Part shown: positions 57,655 through 64,000 of the stretch, in pieces
Layout of the letters: the number at the start of each line of letters is the position of its first letter
How positions within the stretch are numbered: the first letter of the stretch is position 1
From: Anaerobacillus sp. CMMVII
Lineage (GTDB): Bacteria; Bacillota; Bacilli; Bacillales; Anaerobacillaceae
DNA length: 64,000 nucleotides
Assembly (NCBI RefSeq): GCF_025377685.1
Contig: NZ_JACEHK010000002.1
Location: 604,477-668,476 of the forward strand
Direction of reading: 5' to 3'
Made by a program: the position numbers and the translations under genes
Notes under the pieces: generated by a model
Told to the model about the DNA's origin: nothing
Databases searched by the model: none
Seen by the model: only the letters and a program-made list of their open reading frames with translations

Positions 57655-58290
57655 ATGATGATAAATAAAATACATGAACAAGAAGAACTTCAAAAAATCA
57701 TATACACTTTCGCAGAACTATTTAAATACCCCACCCAAGATTTTTATGAGGAAGTAAGCGCTGGTCATGTAGATGAAGGATTAAAATCTTTATTCTCCAA
57801 TCTCCAGTTTGACATTATTGCTGATTTAAAAGGAAAGTGCCTCTCAAAAGAGAACTTGCAACAACAATATATGGATTTATTCTCTGGATTGAAACAGCCG
57901 TTTGCCCCACCTATTGAGTCTGTTTATAAAGTATGGACAACAGATGAAACAGCTCAAGTCTCAATTGCAAAAAGTAAGGGATATTTAATGGGAGATCCAG
58001 CTTTACACATGCAATACTTATATAAGCAATTTCAAATTGAAGTACCAAACGGGTATGAAAATATGCCTGACCATCTAACTTTACAGCTTGAATTCTTAGC
58101 ATATTTGCTTGAAACTAGTAATCAAGAGGTAATCTATCAATTCATTGATGATCATTTAGATTGGCTTGACGACTTTCATAATGAGCTTAAAAAGATAGAG
58201 GTTAGTGATTTCTATTCACATGCAACAAGGCTATTACAACTGTTTTTACAAAATATTACAAGATCTATTTTCGATACTAGAAAGGAGTGA
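57655..58290 (+). CDS. TorD-family molybdoenzyme maturation chaperone (SrrD-like)
   Basis: The roughly 211-residue all-helical cytoplasmic protein resembles TorD/DmsD chaperones, with QQYMDLFSGLKQPFAPPIESVY and DHLTLQLEFLAYLL near the conserved EPxDH-like stretch. Such proteins hold the Tat signal of the catalytic subunit until the cofactor is inserted. ATG 57655 has AAAGGAG seven bases upstream. Its stop lies within the ribosome site of the next gene. Confidence 0.88.
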   Translation: MMINKIHEQEELQKIIYTFAELFKYPTQDFYEEVSAGHVDEGLKSLFSNLQFDIIADLKGKCLSKENLQQQYMDLFSGLKQPFAPPIESVYKVWTTDETAQVSIAKSKGYLMGDPALHMQYLYKQFQIEVPNGYENMPDHLTLQLEFLAYLLETSNQEVIYQFIDDHLDWLDDFHNELKKIEVSDFYSHATRLLQLFLQNITRSIFDTRKE

Positions 58291-58298
58291 AACTTCTC

Positions 58299-59546
58299 GT
58301 GTATATAAAAGTATTGTTAACTTCATTGTTTTTTGTCCTTTTCATTACAACGGGCTGTACAAGTGTAAGTGAAGTAGCTGTAGATAAAGTGGAAATCGTA
58401 AGCGCTGAAACTGATTTATCTATATATATAGTAGAAGCGGAAAAAAGTGAAGGCCCTGAATCGGTCGAGCTAGAAGATCATTTAAATTATATTGATACCC
58501 CAGAATTAATGGCATTAATGTCAGGAGTTATGCCAACAAGTACAGAGCGAACAGCGTATGAACAATATATGCCTGAATGGGATTTTGTTCTAATTGACTC
58601 AAGACCTCCCCCAGTTTATAACACCGGGCATATAAATGGTGCGATTAACATTCCAGATGGAGAGTTTGATACCCTTGCACATTTATTACCGGAAAATAAA
58701 GATAAAATGCTTATTTTCTATTGTGGAGGTTTGCATTGTCACTTAAGCCCTGCATCTGCGAACAAAGCACTTGCTTTAGGCTATACAAATGTATGGGTGT
58801 ATCAAGAAGGGACGCCATTTTGGAAAAGTTTCGGGAACTATTTCGTTGTTACAGAGAAATATGTAGAAAGCTTAATTATGGAAACATATGTTACAAAAGA
58901 AGATGCACTGCCATTTCTTATTCTAGATTCACGAACATATTCAGCATACTTTAATGAGCATATTCCTGGAGCCATTTTTGTTGATGATAACGAGTTCGCG
59001 AAATATCAATCGCTTATCCCAAGGGATAAAAATACCGATATCGTAGTGTATTGTGGAGGTTTCTTCTGTCATAAGAGTCATCACTTTGCAGAGGCTCTAG
59101 TAAAAGAAGGATATACAAATGTAAAAGTTCTTGCAGGTGGTATGCCTGCCTGGAAGAAAGCTGGTCTTCCAACATTTGGCCTCGAGAGCGCTGGTGGAAG
59201 TTTTGATGTAGCAGCCGGAAAAGTTGATCGTTCGTTAACCCCTACTGCTTTTGATGAAAAAATCAAAGGTGCAAACGTTGTCGTTCTAGATGTACGTAGT
59301 GATGGAGAACGTGCTGGTGGTGCAATTCTAGGCTCGATCCATATTCCAGATAGCCAAATTAATGCTGATCCAAAAGCAATCGCAGGAAAGTTACCTGCTG
59401 ATAAGAATACGACCATTCTTATTCACTGTGCGTCTGGTGCACGTGCGGCAGGAGTCGTAGAAAAAGTTGCAGATTTAGGTTACCCTAACACTTTTTATTT
59501 AAATAATGCGATTAAAGTAAACGCAGACGGAACGTATGGGTTTTAA
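58299..59546 (+). CDS. Lipoprotein with three rhodanese domains (SrrF-like)
   Basis: GTG 58299 fits AAAGGAG upstream; the GTG at 58287 is inside that site. A lipoprotein signal ends ITTGC near residue 20. Domains 1 and 2 have unusual active loops, CGGLHCHLS and CGGFFCHKS, each with two Cys and a His; domain 3 has the ordinary CASGARA. The first two share IDSR/LDSR and GHINGAINIP/EHIPGAIFVD segments. Paired Cys could hold polysulfide or selenium intermediates by disulfide relay (inference). A terminator follows, ending the core operon. Confidence 0.88.
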   Translation: MYIKVLLTSLFFVLFITTGCTSVSEVAVDKVEIVSAETDLSIYIVEAEKSEGPESVELEDHLNYIDTPELMALMSGVMPTSTERTAYEQYMPEWDFVLIDSRPPPVYNTGHINGAINIPDGEFDTLAHLLPENKDKMLIFYCGGLHCHLSPASANKALALGYTNVWVYQEGTPFWKSFGNYFVVTEKYVESLIMETYVTKEDALPFLILDSRTYSAYFNEHIPGAIFVDDNEFAKYQSLIPRDKNTDIVVYCGGFFCHKSHHFAEALVKEGYTNVKVLAGGMPAWKKAGLPTFGLESAGGSFDVAAGKVDRSLTPTAFDEKIKGANVVVLDVRSDGERAGGAILGSIHIPDSQINADPKAIAGKLPADKNTTILIHCASGARAAGVVEKVADLGYPNTFYLNNAIKVNADGTYGF

Positions 59547-59550
59547 AAAA

Positions 59551-59585
59551 GAAAGCGAGTGGATTTAAAACCACTCGCTTTTTAA
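59551..59585 (+). terminator. Terminator after the three-rhodanese gene
   Basis: AAAGCGAGTGG and CCACTCGCTTT pair around ATTTAAAA, followed by TT. The next gene's ribosome site is only a few bases later, so read-through is possible. Confidence 0.85.
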
Positions 59586-59600
59586 ATTGGAGGCGGTGAA

Positions 59601-60407
59601 ATGAGAATATTTTATGTTATTCTATTGTCCTTGAATATATTTTTAAGTGGTTGTTCAACTATAGAAACAGAATCAGACCAAGAGTCTGAGTATCCCATTG
59701 AAAATGAAGCAATAGCTCAAGAATTATCTAGTGAAGAGATGAGTTTGTTACTATCAATGAGGTTGAAGCAATTTTATCATTCCTACCCAGAGGGGAAATT
59801 TATTATGAAAGCCGAGGAAGTAAGAGATGTCTTATCAACGTTTTATATAATCGACATTAGAGATAAAGAACAGTACGAGAATGGACACTTACCAATGGCT
59901 GTGAATATTCCTCGAAAAGAGATCTCTAACCAACTAGATGTAATTCCTAAGAACAAGCGGGTCCTTGTAGTATGTGATACGGGGCAAAGTGCAGCTCAAG
60001 CATCAGCGCTATTGAATTTCGTGGGCTACAACGCAGTGAGTTTATCTGGAGGGTTTCGTGGCTGGAATGCAAGTATTGAAGGTGTAAATCATCTACCAGT
60101 ATATGAGTTAGAGGGTCGTATGAAAGTATCCCAACAAACAAATGATGGCGCAGTCTATATTGATGTTAGAGAAGAGTCTGAGTATATTACGGGTTTCATT
60201 GAAGGGTTTATCAATTTTCCACTAAGTGAGTTGGGAGAAAGATTCGTAGAATTACCAAAAGATAAAGAAATTATCATTATCTGTCGTACGGTTAATAGAA
60301 GTATGCAAGCGGCAGGTGTACTCTTAGAAAATGGGTACAAATACGTTACTAATGTTTCTGGCAATGAAGGTGGAATGGCTGGATGGACGGGAAAAGTTGT
60401 ACATTAA
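59601..60407 (+). CDS. Lipoprotein with two rhodanese domains
   Basis: The 268-residue product has a lipoprotein signal with lipobox LSGC near residue 18. Domain 1 (about 75-160) has IDIRDKEQYENGHLP and loop CDTGQSAA; domain 2 (about 175-265) has IDVREESEYITGF and loop CRTVNRSM. Both retain the catalytic Cys. It resembles the lipoprotein at 52586 more than the one at 58299. RBS GGAGGCGG precedes ATG 59601. It probably works with the reductase despite the intervening terminator. Confidence 0.88.
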   Translation: MRIFYVILLSLNIFLSGCSTIETESDQESEYPIENEAIAQELSSEEMSLLLSMRLKQFYHSYPEGKFIMKAEEVRDVLSTFYIIDIRDKEQYENGHLPMAVNIPRKEISNQLDVIPKNKRVLVVCDTGQSAAQASALLNFVGYNAVSLSGGFRGWNASIEGVNHLPVYELEGRMKVSQQTNDGAVYIDVREESEYITGFIEGFINFPLSELGERFVELPKDKEIIIICRTVNRSMQAAGVLLENGYKYVTNVSGNEGGMAGWTGKVVH

Positions 60408-60420
60408 CACTTGGGTAGAA

Positions 60421-60462
60421 AAAAACGAATGAAAAGAGTTTTTCTCTTTCATTCGTTTTTAT
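60421..60462. terminator. Bidirectional terminator between rhodanese gene and ald
   Basis: AAAACGAATGAAA and TTTCATTCGTTTT form a long stem around AGAGTTTTTCTC, with A and T tracts that serve both convergent genes. Confidence 0.88.
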
Positions 60463-60466
60463 AATC

Positions 60467-61591
60467 TTAAATACGAATATGAAGCGCTTCTTGAACTGGA
60501 ACGTACTCGTAGCCTAAGTCTCTAGCTACTGCTTCATACGTGATTGAACCATTTGCAACGTTCACACCAAGCTCTAATGATTTATTTTCAACTACTGCCG
60601 TGTAAACACCTTTATTTGCAATTTGTAATGCATAAGGAATAGTTACATTTGTCAAGGCAATTGTCGATGTGCGTGGAACGGCACCAGGCATATTAGCAAC
60701 AGCATAATGAACGACTCCGTGCTTTTCGTACGTAGGTTCACTGTGAGTTGTAATACGATCAACTGTTTCAAAAATACCACCCTGGTCAATCGCTACATCG
60801 ACAACAACGGATCCAGGTGACATTGTTTTTATCATTTCTTCAGAAACAAGCTTCGGTGCTTTTGCTCCTGGAATTAATACAGCACCGATCACAAGATCAG
60901 ACTCGCGTACTGCCTCAGCAATATTTAGTGGGTTAGACATTAACGTATTAATGCTGCTTCCGAAAATGTCATCAAGATAACGTAAGCGCTCAGGGCTCAA
61001 GTCGATAATCGTAACATCAGCTCCAAGACCCATTGCAATTTTTGCAGCGTTTGTTCCTACAACGCCACCACCAATAACAGTTACTTTTCCTCTTTTCACC
61101 CCAGGAACTCCAGCTAATAAAATCCCTTTTCCACCTTTAGGTTTTTCTAAGAATTGAGCCCCAATTTGTGAAGCCATTCGACCTGCTACTTCACTCATAG
61201 GAGTTAATAAAGGTAATGTACGATTGACTTCTACAGTTTCATAGGCAATCGCAATCACACCTTTAGTAGTTAGGGCTTTTGCAAGCTCAGGTTCAGCGGC
61301 TAAATGTAAGTATGTAAATAAAATTAATCCTTCACGGAAATAGTCATATTCTGTTGGCAGAGGTTCTTTTACCTTCATTACCATGTCAGCTTTATTCCAA
61401 ACATCAGCAGCACTTTCTAAAATTGTTGCACCAGCCTCAATAAAGTCTTCATTTGTGAAACCGCTTCCAATACCTGCATTTGTTTCAACATAGACTTGAT
61501 GACCAGATCCAACAAAAGAAATAACACCTGCTGGAGTGATAGCCACACGATTTTCATTATTTTTTATCTCTTTAGGTACACCGATAATCAT
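60467..61591 (-). CDS. ald: Alanine dehydrogenase
   Basis: The 374-residue enzyme interconverts alanine and pyruvate with NAD. It begins [20 protein letters not shown], has the Rossmann segment [19 protein letters not shown] and the AlaDH signature region around [15 protein letters not shown]. Length matches the B. subtilis enzyme. ATG 61591 follows AGAAAGAGGGA on the reverse strand. It is used in amino-acid catabolism and sporulation. Confidence 0.97.
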   Translation of the reverse strand: MIIGVPKEIKNNENRVAITPAGVISFVGSGHQVYVETNAGIGSGFTNEDFIEAGATILESAADVWNKADMVMKVKEPLPTEYDYFREGLILFTYLHLAAEPELAKALTTKGVIAIAYETVEVNRTLPLLTPMSEVAGRMASQIGAQFLEKPKGGKGILLAGVPGVKRGKVTVIGGGVVGTNAAKIAMGLGADVTIIDLSPERLRYLDDIFGSSINTLMSNPLNIAEAVRESDLVIGAVLIPGAKAPKLVSEEMIKTMSPGSVVVDVAIDQGGIFETVDRITTHSEPTYEKHGVVHYAVANMPGAVPRTSTIALTNVTIPYALQIANKGVYTAVVENKSLELGVNVANGSITYEAVARDLGYEYVPVQEALHIRI

Positions 61592-61633
61592 CTGTAAATC
61601 CCTCTTTCTCCAATTAAATTTAGCACCAGTTTT

Positions 61634-61663
61634 AGTATAGTTTGTTTACCTACCGTTAAGCAA
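61634..61663 (-). promoter_or_regulatory. Promoter of ald
   Basis: On the reverse strand TTGCTT (61658-61663) and TATACT (61634-61639) are separated by 18 bases, about 45 bases before the ald start. Confidence 0.6.
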
Positions 61664-61699
61664 TATAATTTTTAAAAACGAAAAGAAAAGACGACAAAC

Positions 61700-61775
61700 A
61701 AACATAATAAGGAGCTGACTCACGTTTTTACCTAAACCATTGAGGTTTAACAAGACGTGTTGTAGCTCCTAAGAA
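61700..61775. repeat. Foldback element between ald and the KTSC gene
   Basis: TAAGGAGCT ... AGCTCCTAAG pair at the outside, with inner CACG/CGTG and TAAACC/GGTTTA pairs. It may terminate the reverse-strand KTSC gene or be a small mobile repeat. Confidence 0.5.
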
Positions 61776-61778
61776 ATG

Positions 61779-61991
61779 TTAGTGAAGTTTTCTTTTATCA
61801 TATTTTCTGTCTAGGCGTTCGAGTACGTATTTGCTATGATCTTCAGTTGAAAGAAAACCAACATAATCAATAGGCATTACATCATAGTAAACGAAGTAGT
61901 CACCACTTTTAAAGCGTACATAAAGCGCATGAGTGATGTCATCATAGGTTGCCGAATCAATATGTTGAGAATTAAAATTTGTCGTTTCCAA
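61779..61991 (-). CDS. KTSC domain small protein
   Basis: TTG 61991 on the reverse strand is seven bases after AAAGGGAG and gives a 70-residue product; the frame is open further to 62021. The pattern DSATYDDITHALYVRFKSGDY, YYDVMPIDYVGF and a C-terminal DRKYDKRKLH matches the KTSC domain of unknown function, though the name-giving KTSC residues themselves are not seen. Confidence 0.72.
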   Translation of the reverse strand: METTNFNSQHIDSATYDDITHALYVRFKSGDYFVYYDVMPIDYVGFLSTEDHSKYVLERLDRKYDKRKLH

Positions 61992-62071
61992 GATCTCACT
62001 CCCTTTCATAGTAAGCCACATTTAGTTTTACTATTCCCAATTGTGTTCTTGTGAAACATTTTATTTACAAA

Positions 62072-62302
62072 TTAATGGATTAAGCGACTAATTTCCTCTG
62101 TGGATAAAACTTTTCCACTTGACACTACTTTTCCATTCACAACCAAAGCTGGTGTATAGATAACACCATATTTAATAGCATCTGGAAGGTAGTCAATTTT
62201 CTCAATATCTGCATAGATACCTTTTGCTTCTACAACTTCTAACACTCTTTTTTCAAATAGTTTGCTATTAATACATGTTGCTACAAGAAGCTTAATTTCC
62301 AT
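62072..62302 (-). CDS. Small thioredoxin-fold protein with a single active-site Cys
   Basis: From ATG 62302, behind TAGGAGGGG, the 76-residue protein has a compact thioredoxin/glutaredoxin-like fold: MEIKLLVATCINSKLFEKRV, the cis-Pro region YTPALVVNGK and a C-terminal helix STEEISRLI. The usual CxxC is CINS, so one Cys remains. A monothiol redox or metal-binding role is possible. It lies on the reverse strand next to the KTSC gene. Confidence 0.75.
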   Translation of the reverse strand: MEIKLLVATCINSKLFEKRVLEVVEAKGIYADIEKIDYLPDAIKYGVIYTPALVVNGKVVSSGKVLSTEEISRLIH

Positions 62303-62461
62303 AGCTACCCCTCCTATAGACAATCTCTTACTTATATAATATACGAATTTTTCAACTATTCATTTTTATATTCTTACAATCCTGTGAAATGCTATATATT
62401 TCTGGTTTAAACGACAATAATTTTATTAAATGGCATTATCTTGATTAGTGTTTTTATTTTT

Positions 62462-62641
62462 GCTGTTTTCATAAACTTTGGTGCTTTTAGGTCGTCTTTT
62501 GAGAATAAATAAGCTTTTTGGGAAATTTTTTTTGTCCCAATGGCTTATTTATTCTCAAAAGCTTCACGCAAAGCGTGAAGAACCAAGCATTCGCTTGATT
62601 ACGACCTAAAAGCTAATAGCAACAAGCTTTTAGAAAAGAGA
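62462..62641. repeat. 180-bp multi-hairpin MITE-like repeat, copy 3
   Basis: It repeats the 29761 unit with few changes: TTTTAGGTCGTCTTTTGAGA, AATAAGCTTTTTGGG, TTCACGCAAAGCGTGAAG, ACCAAGCATTCGCTTG and ACGACCTAAAAGCTAATAGC. The rest of the 62303-62780 gap holds no gene; the promoter for the response regulator should lie after this repeat. Confidence 0.8.
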
Positions 62642-62780
62642 GTTTATTTTTTCACAAAATCGACGCTAGCTTTTGACAATTCTGAGACACTTTGTAGAAA
62701 ATATCCACAATTGAGTATATATCAACTAAAATTAAAATAGTGTATGGGGTATTATTTCGTGAGAAAAAGAGGTGTCCTAA

Positions 62781-63470
62781 ATGAAACAAACCTTTCGAAT
62801 TTTAGTCGCTGATGATGAGAAGGAGATCTTAGATTTAGTTTGTTCATATTTAATAAAAGAAGGCTACTCCGTTATAAGGGCTGAAGATGGGTTACAAGCT
62901 TTATCCTTATTAGAAAAAGAAAAGGTCGATCTAGTTATTCTTGATGTATTAATGCCATATTTAGATGGGTTTTCAACGTGTGCAAAGATACGAAGTATTT
63001 CCAATGTGCCAATAATCATGCTGACAGCGAAAAGTGATGAACGTGATCGAATTCATGGCATAAAAATTGGGGCAGATGATTATATAGTTAAGCCTTTTAG
63101 TCCAAAAGAGCTTTTAGTTAGGATTGAAGCAATGTTTCGCAGAACATATGATTTAAATACGAAACAGGAATCAATGATCCAAATGGGAGCATTAACCATT
63201 AACTTAAAAGGTAGGAAAGTCATGTTAGAAGGACAAATTGTGGACTTAACAAGGAAAGAGTATGATCTCTTGCTCTTTTTTGCGAAACAGTCTAATCAAG
63301 TCTTTAGTCGTGAACAACTACTGGACCATGTTTGGGGTATGGAGTATCAGAAAGGAACACTGAGAACTGTAGACACCCATATTAAAACCCTTCGCTATAA
63401 GTTGGGTGAATATGGGAAAATGGTAAAAACGGTTTATGGCATTGGATACAGTTTCGGGGTTGAGCACTAG
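62781..63470 (+). CDS. OmpR/PhoB-family response regulator
   Basis: The 229-residue regulator has a receiver domain with acidic pocket ADDE (11-13), phosphoacceptor Asp55 in LVILDVLMP, Thr in MLTAKS and Lys in IVKPFSPKEL. The C-terminal winged helix (about 130-229: DLTRKEYDLLLFFAKQSN ... DTHIKTLRYKLG) binds DNA. Its stop overlaps the kinase start (TAGTG). Target genes are unknown. Confidence 0.95.
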   Translation: MKQTFRILVADDEKEILDLVCSYLIKEGYSVIRAEDGLQALSLLEKEKVDLVILDVLMPYLDGFSTCAKIRSISNVPIIMLTAKSDERDRIHGIKIGADDYIVKPFSPKELLVRIEAMFRRTYDLNTKQESMIQMGALTINLKGRKVMLEGQIVDLTRKEYDLLLFFAKQSNQVFSREQLLDHVWGMEYQKGTLRTVDTHIKTLRYKLGEYGKMVKTVYGIGYSFGVEH

Positions 63471-64000
63471 TGAGAATGAATAAGATACTGAAAAATCCAT
63501 TATCATTACGACAAAAAACATGGATTTTAGTCACTTCTGTTATCATCGTTAGTTTGGTTGGGGTTCTATTTTTAACAAATTACCTATATGAGCGCTTTTA
63601 TATAGACAAACAAATCGACTTATTAATCGCCCGTGGGGATCTGTTAACGGAACTATATTTTGATGATGAAACCACAATGGAAGAATTTATTGATCGAGTT
63701 GAATGGATGAACCGTTGTGCAGAGGCAAATGTCTTATTTGCAGATAACCTACAATTTCTGCTAGGAAACGAACCTGGTGCGGGGAAATCAGACAAATTAA
63801 TTACCTTAGAAGAAAGCAAAATTCTACAATCGGGACAATCAATAAAGGTAGTACGGAGACAATCCTCATTTGAAAAGCCAATTATGGGAGTAGCTGTACC
63901 TTTACTTGATGAAGAGGGTTGTCTGTTAGGGGTTATTTTCTTATATAAAACACTTGCAGAGATATTTGAACCTTTTCAAACGACAAGAACATGGATCTTA
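63470..64000 (+). CDS. Sensor histidine kinase, N-terminal part (runs off the window)
   Basis: GTG 63470 overlaps the response-regulator stop. The 177 residues present comprise a basic N terminus, a first membrane helix (about 19-37, WILVTSVIIVSLVGVLFL) and an extracytoplasmic sensor domain (about 40-170) ending at the window edge. HAMP, dimerisation and ATPase domains must lie beyond. This is the usual partner of the upstream regulator; the stimulus cannot be read from this part. Confidence 0.85.
   Translation, partial: MRMNKILKNPLSLRQKTWILVTSVIIVSLVGVLFLTNYLYERFYIDKQIDLLIARGDLLTELYFDDETTMEEFIDRVEWMNRCAEANVLFADNLQFLLGNEPGAGKSDKLITLEESKILQSGQSIKVVRRQSSFEKPIMGVAVPLLDEEGCLLGVIFLYKTLAEIFEPFQTTRTWIL

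Overview
The window is about 64 kb of low-GC Firmicutes DNA, best read as a spore-forming, probably alkaliphilic and facultatively or strictly anaerobic Bacillaceae (an Anaerobacillus, Evansella or 'Bacillus selenitireducens'-like organism is my best guess, not proven). The spore genes (spoVID, ysxE, spoIIB, spoIVFA/B), the T-box valS leader, the L21 leader and the Bacillus order valS-folC-spoIIB-maf-radC-mreBCD-minCD-spoIVFAB-rplU-prp-rpmA all support this.

Layout. 0-6 kb: a type IV pilus assembly operon (PilN-like, a PilO-like protein fused to a SPOR domain, PilB, PilT, PilC). 6.3-9.5 kb: spore-coat genes spoVID, a CotS-like gene and ysxE. 9.6-11.9 kb: small membrane proteins and an FtsX/LolD-type ABC exporter. 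12-31.9 kb: the conserved division and sporulation block, interrupted by aspA, many intergenic repeats and one intact IS256-family element. 32.2-34.9 kb: rng, rplU, prp, rpmA. The usual spo0B-obg do not follow; a metallo-beta-lactamase-fold gene and the phosphate operon pstSCAB-phoU (35-40.5 kb) come next. 40.7-47.1 kb: the addAB recombination nuclease. 47.2-48.2 kb: a locus of tiny peptides including two YrzI-family paralogues. 48-51 kb: a HAD phosphatase and a chemoreceptor. 51-60.4 kb: the most distinctive region, an anaerobic respiratory molybdoenzyme operon (tatA, an Fe-S protein, a rhodanese lipoprotein, a catalytic Tat-exported subunit, a four-cluster ferredoxin, a NrfD-type anchor, a TorD chaperone, then two more multi-rhodanese lipoproteins). 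Its order E-A-B-C-D-F matches, from memory, the respiratory selenite reductase (srr) operon of B. selenitireducens; polysulfide or thiosulfate reduction is the main alternative. 60.4-64 kb: ald, two small genes, and a two-component system cut by the window edge.

Two window-wide patterns matter for any reader. First, five otherwise conserved genes (spoVID, rng, addB, addA twice, the NrfD anchor) are broken, each explained by one missing A or T, five of the six in a homopolymer run of three or more; this looks like a systematic sequencing or consensus error rather than gene decay. Second, the intergenic DNA holds at least four repeat families: a heptanucleotide inverted repeat, MITE-like elements with AGGCT termini, a structured 180-bp multi-hairpin version in three copies, and a Bacillus-type element ending in GCGCTTGCGCTTTTC. 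One copy of the last lies inside the valS T-box leader, and the IS256 element has inserted into a MITE with an 8-bp target duplication.
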